Below are positions 8,596 to 16,084 of a DNA stretch of 64,000 bases, one piece after another. This DNA comes from Polymorphobacter multimanifer (lineage in GTDB: Bacteria; Pseudomonadota; Alphaproteobacteria; Sphingomonadales; Sphingomonadaceae). The position numbers and the translations under genes were made by a program. Below the pieces are notes generated by a model, which made no database searches, was not told the origin of the DNA, and saw nothing but the letters and a program-made list of their open reading frames with translations. Positions within the stretch are counted from its first letter, which is position 1; each line of letters opens with the position of its first letter. The stretch is from contig NZ_JACIIV010000014.1 in NCBI RefSeq assembly GCF_014205635.1, positions 58,664 through 122,663 on the forward strand, given 5' to 3'.

Positions 8596-9251
8596 GCACG
8601 CCCTTCGTGACGCTCACCGGCGTGGCGGCGCCGATGATCGAGGACAATATCGATACCGACATCATCATCCCTTCACGCGAGATGAAATCGACCGGCAAGA
8701 CCGGGCTGGCGGACGGGCTGTTTGCGGGGCGGCGATACCGGGAGGGGCGCGAGCCCGATCCGGGGTTCGTGCTCAACCGGCCCGACTTTGCGCAGGCCGC
8801 GATCTTGCTGGCGGGGGACAATTTCGGCTGCGGATCGAGCCGCGAGCATGCGGTGTGGGCGCTGGTGGAATGGGGCATTCGCTGCGTGATCGCCCCCAGC
8901 TTCTCGCCGATCTTTGCCGGCAATGCGGTGCGCGGCGGGCTGCTGCCGTGCGTGCTGCCGCGCGCGGCGGTGCAGGCGCTGGCGGGGGTGGGGGCTGTGA
9001 CGGTCGATCTGCCGGCGCAGACGCTCGTAGCGGGGGAACTTTCGTTCGGTTTTTCGATTGATGGGGAAGCCAAGGCGATGTTGCTTGGCGGGCTCGATGC
9101 CATCGATCTCACGCTGGTGCAGGCCGATGCAATCCGGGCCTTCCAGGCGTTTGATCGCCAGCAACGCCCCTGGGTCTATCTGGCACAGGGGACAGATGAA
9201 GGATCGGCCTGTTATGACGACGCCATTGATTCCAAAGGGAGAATACCATGA
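8592..9251 (+). CDS. leuD: LeuD-family dehydratase small subunit
   Basis: A 219-residue small (swivel) subunit of the isopropylmalate-isomerase type. It shows the DNIDTDIIIPSREMKS segment and the NFGCGSSREHA motif that contacts substrate carboxylates. It should pair with the adjacent LeuC-type subunit in the cytoplasm. Its ATG lies in an ATGA overlap with the leuC stop, and its own TGA forms a second ATGA overlap with the superoxide dismutase gene, so the three are probably translationally coupled. As with leuC, specificity (isopropylmalate or a C5 dicarboxylate) is not decided by the sequence. Confidence 0.88.
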   Translation: MSTPFVTLTGVAAPMIEDNIDTDIIIPSREMKSTGKTGLADGLFAGRRYREGREPDPGFVLNRPDFAQAAILLAGDNFGCGSSREHAVWALVEWGIRCVIAPSFSPIFAGNAVRGGLLPCVLPRAAVQALAGVGAVTVDLPAQTLVAGELSFGFSIDGEAKAMLLGGLDAIDLTLVQADAIRAFQAFDRQQRPWVYLAQGTDEGSACYDDAIDSKGRIP

Positions 9252-9985
9252 ACGACCGTGTGGAGGCCGCCGATGAAGCGCGCCGCAACTTTCTCAAGAC
9301 TGGTCTCGGGGCCGGCGCCGTCGTGGCAGGAGCGGCGGTCATGAGCGGCTCGGCAAATGCAGCGCCGTTGCAGGCCGCGAGCATCGGGCGATCGGGGCTG
9401 AAGCAGCCGCCGTTGCCGTGGAAGGACAGCGCGCTCGAGCCGGTGATCTCGGCGAAGACGATCGAGTTGCATTACGGCAAGCATCATGCCGGCTATTTCA
9501 ACACGCTCGCCGGGTTGGTGAAAGATACGCCGCTTGCCGATGCAAGCCTCGAGGAGATCATCCTCGCCACCGCCGATGACGATGCGCGCAAGTCGTTGTT
9601 CAACAATGCAGGCCAGGCCTGGAACCATAATTTCTACTGGAACAGCCTGACGCCCGAGAAGACGGCGCCGGGTGGGCGCCTTCTGGAAGCGATCAACCGT
9701 GATTTCGGGTCGGTCGATGCCCTCAAGGCGGAACTTGCCAAGACGACGATCGCGCAGTTCGGCTCGGGCTGGGGCTGGCTTGTCTCCGACGGCGGCAAGC
9801 TCAAGGTGATGAGCACGAGCAATGCCGATGTGCCGTTCACCAAGGGCATGAAGCCGTTGCTCACCGTCGATGTTTGGGAACATGCCTATTATGTCGATTG
9901 GCAGAACCGCCGGCCGGACCATGTGCAGGCGGTGGTGAAGGATCACCTCGACTGGGGCTTTGCCGGGCGCAACTTCTCGGCCTGA
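9248..9985 (+). CDS. sodB: Iron superoxide dismutase with Tat signal
   Basis: A 245-residue Fe/Mn-family superoxide dismutase with an N-terminal extension of about 40 residues that reads as a Tat signal (ARRNFLKTG, alanine/glycine/valine-rich core, SANA cleavage region). Metal ligands are H75 (HYGKHH), H127 (AWNHNFYW), D208 and H212 (DVWEHAYY). Q123 in NNAGQAW occupies the glutamine position typical of the iron type. It should act in the periplasm. The ATG overlaps the leuD stop as ATGA. Coupling of an exported SOD to a cytoplasmic iron-sulfur dehydratase is unusual. Confidence 0.92.
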   Translation: MNDRVEAADEARRNFLKTGLGAGAVVAGAAVMSGSANAAPLQAASIGRSGLKQPPLPWKDSALEPVISAKTIELHYGKHHAGYFNTLAGLVKDTPLADASLEEIILATADDDARKSLFNNAGQAWNHNFYWNSLTPEKTAPGGRLLEAINRDFGSVDALKAELAKTTIAQFGSGWGWLVSDGGKLKVMSTSNADVPFTKGMKPLLTVDVWEHAYYVDWQNRRPDHVQAVVKDHLDWGFAGRNFSA

Positions 9986-10003
9986 TGGCTTTGGCGGGCG
10001 CGG

Positions 10004-10348
10004 CTATGGCCGTGCCCGCCGGGCGCCGAGCAGGATGGCGCGGATATCGCCCCTTGCCTGGGCGCTGACGATCAACAGATAAATGCTCAGAAAGAGCATG
10101 CCGCCGACCGAGGCGAGCGCCGCCAGGCCGAGGCCGGCGGGGGTGAAATGGTGGCGCCATGCGACCCAAATCGCCGACAGCAGCAGATAGCCGAAGAAAT
10201 CGAGATTGAACTGGCCTGGCCAGGCGAGGCTTGCCATGTCCCCGAAGAAGACAGGCAGAAGGTTCAGCCCGTGGTTGCCGATGACCATGGCGGTATAGGC
10301 GACGAGCACGGCGAGGAAACCGATCAGGAACAGGCGAAACAGCGTCAT
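10004..10348 (-). CDS. Small integral membrane protein, function unknown
   Basis: A 114-residue hydrophobic protein with three likely membrane segments (about residues 4-25, 45-65 and 72-95) and a short Arg-rich cytoplasmic tail (GARRARP). I recognise no catalytic motif. The start at 10348 is supported by AGGAG about 6 nt upstream on the minus strand. A 28-bp inverted repeat abuts this ribosome-binding site, so transcription is probably controlled by a dimeric repressor. The gene is convergent with sodB and follows the HMG-CoA-lyase-like gene by 45 bp. Confidence 0.75.
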   Translation of the reverse strand: MTLFRLFLIGFLAVLVAYTAMVIGNHGLNLLPVFFGDMASLAWPGQFNLDFFGYLLLSAIWVAWRHHFTPAGLGLAALASVGGMLFLSIYLLIVSAQARGDIRAILLGARRARP

Positions 10349-10359
10349 CGGGCGTCTCC

Positions 10360-10387
10360 TGTCATTGTAGCGACTGCTACAGTGACA
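10360..10387 (-). promoter_or_regulatory. Palindromic operator, TGTAGC-N4-GCTACA with outer arms
   Basis: Outer arms TGTCA (10360-10364) and TGACA (10383-10387) enclose TGTAGC (10366-10371), the spacer GACT and GCTACA (10376-10381). Only the pair between outer and inner arms is imperfect. It lies immediately upstream of the ribosome-binding site of the membrane gene at 10348, within the 45-bp gap. The inner 16 bp are identical, on the opposite strand, to the site at 35908-35923. A TetR-type dimer is a reasonable guess. Confidence 0.6.
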
Positions 10388-10393
10388 GGTCGA

Positions 10394-11317
10394 TCAGCCG
10401 CGCGCAACTGCGAAGCCGAGCGGCAGGCCGGCGTCGGGGGTGAAGCCATAGAGCGGTTCGTCGGGCAATGCCGCTGCGAGGATCTTGCGCACGTCGAGCA
10501 GCCTGGGCAGGTCGATGCCGGTATCGAGGCCCATGGCTTCGAGCATGAACACCAGGTCTTCGGTGACGATGTTGCCCGAAGCGCCGGGTGCGAAGGGGCA
10601 GCCGCCGAGGCCGGCCAGCGAGGCATCGAAGGTGGTGATGCCGACGTCGAGCCCGGCGAGCACATTCGCCAGCCCGAGGCCGCGGGTGTTGTGGAGGTGA
10701 AGGCCGGTGAGATGCTGCGTTCCGATCGCGGCATGGACGGCGCGGACGACCGACTTGACCTGCGCGGGGTTGGCGTAGCCGGTGGTGTCCGAAAGCCCGA
10801 CTTCGTCGACGCCCGCGGCCATCAGGGCTTCGGCGAGCTCGACGACTTTTCGCTCGGTGACCACGCCTTCGAGGGTGCAGCCGAAGGCGGTGCTGACGCT
10901 GCCTTCGAAATGCACGTCGTAAGCGGCTGATTTGCAAAGGGTGGCGATCGCTGCGGCGTCTTCGAGCACCTGGGCATGGGTGCGGCGCAAATTCCTGAGG
11001 CTGTGGGTTTCCGAGGCCGAAAGCGGCAGGGTGAGCTTGTGGGCGCCTGCAGCGAGGGCGGCTTCCGCCCCACGTGCGTTGGGCACCAGCACCGCCACGG
11101 TGAGGCCGGAATGCTTGAGGGCGTGCGCGACGACGGCGGCGGTATCCGCCAGTTGCGGCAGCAGCTTTGCGGGCACGAAGCTGCCGACCTCGATCTCGCG
11201 GACGCCGGCCGCCACCAGCGCATCGATCCAGGCGGTTTTGACCGACAGGGGGAGAATGGGGTCGATCGACTGGAGTCCATCGCGCGGGCCGACTTCCGAG
11301 ACGAGAATGGCGGGCAT
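10394..11317 (-). CDS. Hydroxymethylglutaryl-CoA lyase-family enzyme
   Basis: A 307-residue DRE-TIM metallolyase. It retains the HMG-CoA lyase signature: R12/D13 in EVGPRDGLQ, H207 and H209 in LHLHNTRG, C240 in GLGGCPFAPGASGN and N249. Family members cleave HMG-CoA to acetyl-CoA and acetoacetate; relatives cleave other 3-hydroxy-3-methyl acyl-CoAs. The ATG at 11317 is preceded by GAGGAG at good spacing and starts the homologous region (MPAILVSEVG). It is divergent, 62 bp apart, from a class III CoA-transferase. That pairing suggests one transfers CoA to an acid and the other cleaves the product, for example in leucine or C5-dicarboxylate breakdown. Exact substrate is open. Confidence 0.88.
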   Translation of the reverse strand: MPAILVSEVGPRDGLQSIDPILPLSVKTAWIDALVAAGVREIEVGSFVPAKLLPQLADTAAVVAHALKHSGLTVAVLVPNARGAEAALAAGAHKLTLPLSASETHSLRNLRRTHAQVLEDAAAIATLCKSAAYDVHFEGSVSTAFGCTLEGVVTERKVVELAEALMAAGVDEVGLSDTTGYANPAQVKSVVRAVHAAIGTQHLTGLHLHNTRGLGLANVLAGLDVGITTFDASLAGLGGCPFAPGASGNIVTEDLVFMLEAMGLDTGIDLPRLLDVRKILAAALPDEPLYGFTPDAGLPLGFAVARG

Positions 11318-11379
11318 GGCTTGCTCCTCGATTTGTCCGGACATATGCCGGAGGCAACAGGCTTTGGGAAGGACCGGGG

Positions 11380-12555
11380 ATGGGTGAGGCATTGCTGGCG
11401 GGGATCAGGGTCGCCGAGTTCACGCATATGGTGATGGGGCCGACGGTGGGGGCGATCCTCGCCGAACTGGGTGCCGAGGTGGTGAAGGTCGAGGCGATCG
11501 GCGGCGATGCCACGCGGCGGCTCATGGGCTCGGGGGCGGGCTATTTCCCGATGTACAACCGCGGCAAGGCGAGCATCTGCATCGACCTGAAATCACCCGA
11601 TGGCCTGGGTGTTGCGCGGCGACTTGCGGTCTCGGCCGATGTGGTGATCGAGAATTTCCGGCCCGGTGCCATGGACCGGCTGGGGCTTGGCGCCGGGAGC
11701 CTGCGGGCTGAAAATCCGCGGCTGATATACTGCAGCGAAAAGGGCTTTCTGCCCGGCCCTTATGAGAACCGCACTGCCCTCGACGAGGTGGCGCAGATGA
11801 TGGGCGGGCTGGCGTACATGACCGGGCCGCCGGGGCGGCCGCTTCGCGCCGGCGCCAGCGTGATCGATGTGACCGGCGGCATGTTCGGCGCCATCGGAGT
11901 GATCGCAGCGCTCGAACGCCGGCACCGGACGGGTGAGGGCGCTACGATCCAGGCGGGGCTGTTCGAGACGACCGCCTATCTGATGGGCCAGCATATGGCG
12001 CAGATGGCCGTGACCGGCGTGCCCGCCGCCCCGATGCCGGCGCGCGTTTCGGCCTGGGCGATCTATGATGTGTTCGAGACTGCCGACGGCGAACAGCTTT
12101 TCGTCGGCGTCGTCACCGATGCGCTCTGGGCGAAATTCTGCGCGCTATTCGGGCTCGACGATCTCTGGGCCGACGCGGGCCTGCGCGCCAACAATGCACG
12201 GGTGGCGGCACGGCCGACGCTGCTGCCGCGCATTCAGGCCGAGCTCAAGCGCTTCAGCAAGGCCGAGCTGATGGCGCGGCTCGACGGCTCGGGGCTGCCG
12301 TTTGCGCCGATCGGCAAGCCGGAGGAGCTTTTCGACGATCCGCATCTGTTGGCGGGCGGCGGGCTCGCACCGGTGGTGCTGGCGGACGGCCGCAGCACGA
12401 TGCTTCCGGTGCTGCCGATCGCCGTCGATGGCGCGCGCACCGGTGGCCCCGCGACGCTGCCGAAGCCGGGGGCGGACACCCGCGCGGTGCTGGCGGGGCT
12501 GGGGTTGGGCGAGGCGGAGATCGCGGCGCTGCTGCAGGCGGGGGCGGTGGGCTGA
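11380..12555 (+). CDS. CaiB/BaiF class III CoA-transferase
   Basis: A 391-residue class III CoA-transferase. The start shows the family pattern (GIRVAEFTHMVMGPTVGAILAELGAEVVKVE in parts), followed by YNRGKASICIDLK and IENFRPGAMDRLG. The catalytic aspartate that forms the acyl anhydride is D163 (VIDVTGGMFG). Length matches the family (about 390-430). The divergent HMG-CoA-lyase-like gene argues for a role in activating a short branched dicarboxylic or hydroxy acid, such as 3-hydroxymethylglutarate or citramalate; this is inferred from context only. Confidence 0.88.
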   Translation: MGEALLAGIRVAEFTHMVMGPTVGAILAELGAEVVKVEAIGGDATRRLMGSGAGYFPMYNRGKASICIDLKSPDGLGVARRLAVSADVVIENFRPGAMDRLGLGAGSLRAENPRLIYCSEKGFLPGPYENRTALDEVAQMMGGLAYMTGPPGRPLRAGASVIDVTGGMFGAIGVIAALERRHRTGEGATIQAGLFETTAYLMGQHMAQMAVTGVPAAPMPARVSAWAIYDVFETADGEQLFVGVVTDALWAKFCALFGLDDLWADAGLRANNARVAARPTLLPRIQAELKRFSKAELMARLDGSGLPFAPIGKPEELFDDPHLLAGGGLAPVVLADGRSTMLPVLPIAVDGARTGGPATLPKPGADTRAVLAGLGLGEAEIAALLQAGAVG

Positions 12556-12572
12556 GGGCCAAATGCCGGCAG

Positions 12573-12655
12573 GACTGGTCTTTCAAGCTCCCTGCATCGG
12601 TGCGGGCGAAATCGTGCCGGAAAAAGGGTCTGCAGGGGCAGAAGTCAGACCAGTC
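12573..12655 (+). other. Two-tier stem-loop in the ettA leader
   Basis: In the 190-bp gap before ettA, GACTGGTCT (12573-12581) pairs with AGACCAGTC (12647-12655), and inside it CCCTGCA (12590-12596) pairs with TGCAGGG (12631-12637). Both stems are perfect and nested. There is no U-run after it, so it is not an intrinsic terminator of canonical form. It could be a leader structure of ettA or the 3' end of the CoA-transferase mRNA. Confidence 0.4.
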
Positions 12656-12745
12656 TTTACCCGATCACGCGCTCGCCATTTGAAAGCCGTCGCCGGCGCT
12701 GCTAAAGCCGCACGCGCAGCCTGTCTTTCGTATCGGAGCCCCCCA

Positions 12746-14425
12746 GTGGCCTATCAATATGCCTATGTGATGAAGGGTCTTTCCAAGACCTACCCCGGCG
12801 CCTCCAAGCCGGCGTTCAAGGACATCACGCTCAGCTTCCTGCCCGGCGCCAAGATCGCCATCATCGGGCCCAATGGCGCCGGCAAGTCGACGCTGATGAA
12901 GGTGATCGCCGGGCTCGACAAGGAGTTCATCGGCGAGGCCTGGGCGGCCGAGGGAATCACGGTGGGGTATCTGCCGCAGGAGCCGCAGCTCGACCCGACC
13001 AAGGACGTGCGCGGCAATGTGATGGACGGGGTGCGCCCGGTGGCGGACATGATGACCCGCTTCAACGCGATTTCGGCAGAGATGGCGGACCCGCAGGACG
13101 ACACCGATTTCGACAAGCTGATGGAGGAAATGGGCGACCTGCAGGAGAAGATCGACGCGGTCGATGGCTGGACGCTCGACAACCAGCTCGAGATCGCCAT
13201 GGACGCGCTGCGCTGCCCGCCGGGGGAATCGGGGGTGGAGAGCCTTTCGGGTGGTGAGAAGCGCCGCGTGGCGCTGTGCAAGCTGCTGCTGGAAAAGCCC
13301 GATATCCTGCTGCTCGATGAGCCGACCAACCATCTCGATGCCGAAAGCGTATCGTGGTTGGAGAACCATCTGAAGGAATACAAGGGGATGGCAATCCTCG
13401 TCACCCATGATCGCTACTTCCTCGACAATGTGGTGAAGTGGGTGCTCGAGCTCGACCGCGGCCGCGCCATCCCGTTCGAGGGCAATTATTCGGATTGGCT
13501 CGAAGCCAAGTCGAAGCGGCTGGCGCAGGAGGACCGCGAGGACGAGAGCCGGCAGAAGGCGATCACCCAGGAACTGCAGTGGATCCGCTCAAGCGCCAAG
13601 GCGCGGCAAACCAAGAGCAAGGCGCGTATCAAGGCGTTCGATGAGCTGGTGGAGAAGCAGGCCAACCGCCGGCTGGGCAGCGCACAGATCCTCATCCAGA
13701 TCCCCGAGCGGCTCGGCAACACCGTGATCGAAGCGCAGGGGTTGACCAAATCCTATGGTGACAAGCTGCTGTTCGAGAATTTGACCTTCAGCCTGCCGCC
13801 GGGCGGGATCGTCGGCATCATCGGGCCGAACGGGGCGGGCAAGACGACGCTGTTCCGCATCATCACCGGCCAGGAGCAGCCCGACGAGGGCAGCATCCGT
13901 GTGGGTGACACGGTGAAGCTCGCGTATGTCGACCAGAGCCGCGATGCGCTGGCGCCGAACAAGAACGTCTGGGAAGAGATTTCGGGCGGCAACGAGAAAT
14001 TCTACTTCGGCAAGAACGAGGTGCTGACGCGCGCCTATGTCGGTGCCTTCAACTTCAAGGGCGCCGACCAGCAGAAGAAGGTGGGGCAGCTATCGGGCGG
14101 TGAGCGCAACCGCGTGCACATGGCGAAGATGCTCGTGAAGGGCGGCAATGTGCTGCTGCTCGATGAGCCGACCAACGATCTCGATGTGGAAACACTGCGA
14201 GCGCTCGAAGAGGCGCTGGAGAGCTTCGCCGGCTGTGCCGTGGTCATCAGCCATGATCGCTTCTTTCTCGACCGGTTGGCGACGCACATCCTGGCGTTCG
14301 AGGGAGACAGCCATGTCGAGTGGTTCGAAGGCAATTTCGAAGCTTATGAGGAGGACAAGCGGCGTCGGCTAGGTGATGCCGCGGACCGGCCGCACGCGTT
14401 GAGCTACAAGAAGCTGACACGCTAG
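12746..14425 (+). CDS. ettA: Energy-dependent translational throttle protein EttA (ABC-F)
   Basis: A 559-residue ABC-F ATPase with two ABC domains and no membrane segment, close to E. coli EttA (555). The first Walker A (GPNGAGKS) is at about 41-48 with LSGGEKRRVA and LLLDEPTNHLD; the second has GPNGAGKT, LSGGERNRV and LLLDEPTNDLD. The linker between them contains the basic SSAKARQTKSKARIKAF stretch that contacts tRNA/ribosome. EttA binds the ribosomal E site and gates the first peptide bond according to ATP/ADP. The start is a GTG at 12746, supported by GGAG about 7 nt upstream and alignment to the EttA N-terminus; earlier codons lie in the leader. Confidence 0.95.
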   Translation: MAYQYAYVMKGLSKTYPGASKPAFKDITLSFLPGAKIAIIGPNGAGKSTLMKVIAGLDKEFIGEAWAAEGITVGYLPQEPQLDPTKDVRGNVMDGVRPVADMMTRFNAISAEMADPQDDTDFDKLMEEMGDLQEKIDAVDGWTLDNQLEIAMDALRCPPGESGVESLSGGEKRRVALCKLLLEKPDILLLDEPTNHLDAESVSWLENHLKEYKGMAILVTHDRYFLDNVVKWVLELDRGRAIPFEGNYSDWLEAKSKRLAQEDREDESRQKAITQELQWIRSSAKARQTKSKARIKAFDELVEKQANRRLGSAQILIQIPERLGNTVIEAQGLTKSYGDKLLFENLTFSLPPGGIVGIIGPNGAGKTTLFRIITGQEQPDEGSIRVGDTVKLAYVDQSRDALAPNKNVWEEISGGNEKFYFGKNEVLTRAYVGAFNFKGADQQKKVGQLSGGERNRVHMAKMLVKGGNVLLLDEPTNDLDVETLRALEEALESFAGCAVVISHDRFFLDRLATHILAFEGDSHVEWFEGNFEAYEEDKRRRLGDAADRPHALSYKKLTR

Positions 14426-14498
14426 CGTCACCGACGTTTCAAATTTCCCGACATTTTGTCGCACCGCCAGGATGGAACCACCGGTGTTGCGGCGCATT

Positions 14499-14523
14499 GG
14501 AACGTGAACTGCAATTTCTGGTT
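14499..14523 (+). promoter_or_regulatory. Possible EcfG-type (general stress) promoter
   Basis: GGAAC at 14499-14503 and GTT at 14521-14523 are separated by 17 bp, matching the alphaproteobacterial extracytoplasmic sigma EcfG pattern. Transcription would begin almost at the ATG at 14530, implying a leaderless or nearly leaderless message. The match is short, so the call is tentative. Confidence 0.35.
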
Positions 14524-14529
14524 GGACCC

Positions 14530-14928
14530 ATGACTGCCAAGATCCTCATAGTCGAAGACGAGATGCTCGTTGCCGTCGACCTCGAATGGACGCTGACCGA
14601 TCTCGGCTATGAGTGCGTCGGCATCGTGCCTGATCTGGAGACGGCACGGGGCTATCTTGGCGCGCCGATCGATCTGGCGCTTGTCGACCTCAATCTGCGC
14701 GATGGCTTCACCGGGCCGGAAATCGGCGCGCAGCTGAGTGCGCAGGGTGTTGCCGTGCTGTTCGTCACTGCCAACCCGGCGCTGCTGGAAGGGCGGGTGG
14801 CCGGTGCCATAGGCGTGATCACCAAGCCCGCTGACGAGAAGCTTGTCGAGGCTGCGGTCGAATATGCGCTGGGCGCGCGCAGTGGTCGCCGCGTGACGCC
14901 GCCGGCGCTGATGCGCGTGTTCAACTGA
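14530..14928 (+). CDS. Single-domain response regulator (CheY-like)
   Basis: A 132-residue receiver domain with no output domain. Acidic pocket E9/D10, phospho-acceptor D53 (LALVDLNLRDG), T80 and K99 (ITKPAD) are all present. Such proteins relay or sink phosphate, and many alphaproteobacterial examples work with HWE/HisKA_2 kinases. One such kinase gene lies convergent 30 bp downstream, so partnership is likely but inferred. The ATG at 14530 starts the homologous MTAKILIVEDE segment; the upstream in-frame TTG at 14497 is unlikely. The Shine-Dalgarno sequence is weak (GGAC), in line with the promoter placement above. Confidence 0.92.
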   Translation: MTAKILIVEDEMLVAVDLEWTLTDLGYECVGIVPDLETARGYLGAPIDLALVDLNLRDGFTGPEIGAQLSAQGVAVLFVTANPALLEGRVAGAIGVITKPADEKLVEAAVEYALGARSGRRVTPPALMRVFN

Positions 14929-14958
14929 GCGGCGCAGGATGACTTGTCGGATGATGCC

Positions 14959-16002
14959 TTAGCGCACGAGGCGCTGGAGATTCACCGTAACGACGACCTG
15001 CAGGCCATCGGGATGCCAGCTGCGATCGAGCGTCCCGCCCAACTGACGGACAATGCTGAGTTCGCTGAGGCGGGTGCCGAAGCCGAGTCGTTCCGGCGGA
15101 CCAGCGATCGGCGGGCCATTGCGCTCGGTCCAGCCGAGCACGAGCATGCCTTGTTCGACATGGATGGAAATGTCCACACGGCCCTCGGGATGTGACAGGG
15201 CGCCGTACTTCATGGCGTTGGTCGCCAGCTCATGGACGAGCAGTGCCAGCGGCGTGGCACCGCGATCATCGACCTCGGCGTCATGGCCGTTGATGGTGAG
15301 ACGGCCCTGTTCCACGGCGGGATAGGGTGACAGGATTTCGTGCAGGATGCCGCGCAGCGTGCCGGTCGGAACCTGCGGGGCGGATTCGTCGCTGTGGGGG
15401 CGGACGAATTCATGCGCGCGGCCCAGCGCCGCGATCCGCTGCTGCAGTGTGCTGCCGAAGGCCTCCTGTCCCGGGTCGGCGCGGGCCGACAGGCCGATGA
15501 GGCCACCGATGACGGCGAAGATGTTCTTGATGCGGTGGCTCAGCTCGCGGCTGAGGATCTCGTTGCGCTCGGCTTGCTCCTTGGCATCATGGATATCGGT
15601 GCAGGTCCCGATCCAGCGGACGATCTCGCCCTCGTAGTTGCGCACCGGCAGCGCGCGGCCGAGCGCCCAGCGATACTCGCCGCTGTGGTGGCGCAGCCGA
15701 TACTCGATCTCATAGGGCTCGCCGGTCGCGAGGCACTCCTGCCAGCGTTCCCAGGCGCGCGGCTGATCGTCCGGGTGGAACATGCCGGCCCAGGAGTCGC
15801 CATCGGTCGAGCCGGATGGCACGCCGGTAAACTCATACCACCTGGCGTTGTAATAATCGTGGAAGCCATCGGGCAACGTCGACCAGACCATGTGCGGCAG
15901 GGCATTGGCGAGGGTCTTGAAATGAGCGTCGCTGTCCGTGAGGGCGTGCCGGCCGGCGATCATGCCGAGGGTGGACAGGGGATCGTCCTTTGCATCTTCC
16001 AT
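14959..16002 (-). CDS. PAS-HWE family sensor histidine kinase
   Basis: A 347-residue soluble kinase. Residues about 25-140 form a PAS domain (LANALPHMVWSTLPDG through a PAC-like IGTCTDIHDAKEQAE end). The phospho-acceptor is H156 in SRELSHRIKN; the N box is HELATNAMKYGALS (257-270) and the WTE triad of the HWE class is at 291-293. There is no transmembrane segment, so it senses a cytoplasmic signal, perhaps through a PAS-bound ligand. HWE kinases feed PhyR-type stress regulation in many alphaproteobacteria. It converges on the single-domain response regulator. The ATG at 16002 is chosen because homology begins shortly after it; the longer frame to 16491 overlaps the next gene. Confidence 0.92.
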   Translation of the reverse strand: MEDAKDDPLSTLGMIAGRHALTDSDAHFKTLANALPHMVWSTLPDGFHDYYNARWYEFTGVPSGSTDGDSWAGMFHPDDQPRAWERWQECLATGEPYEIEYRLRHHSGEYRWALGRALPVRNYEGEIVRWIGTCTDIHDAKEQAERNEILSRELSHRIKNIFAVIGGLIGLSARADPGQEAFGSTLQQRIAALGRAHEFVRPHSDESAPQVPTGTLRGILHEILSPYPAVEQGRLTINGHDAEVDDRGATPLALLVHELATNAMKYGALSHPEGRVDISIHVEQGMLVLGWTERNGPPIAGPPERLGFGTRLSELSIVRQLGGTLDRSWHPDGLQVVVTVNLQRLVR

Positions 16003-16084
16003 GTGTCTGGTGCTTTCTGGCCGCGCTACAGGGCCCCGCGCGCCCCCCTTTTGCATGGGTCGGGGGCGTCGTAAAGATGCAGAA

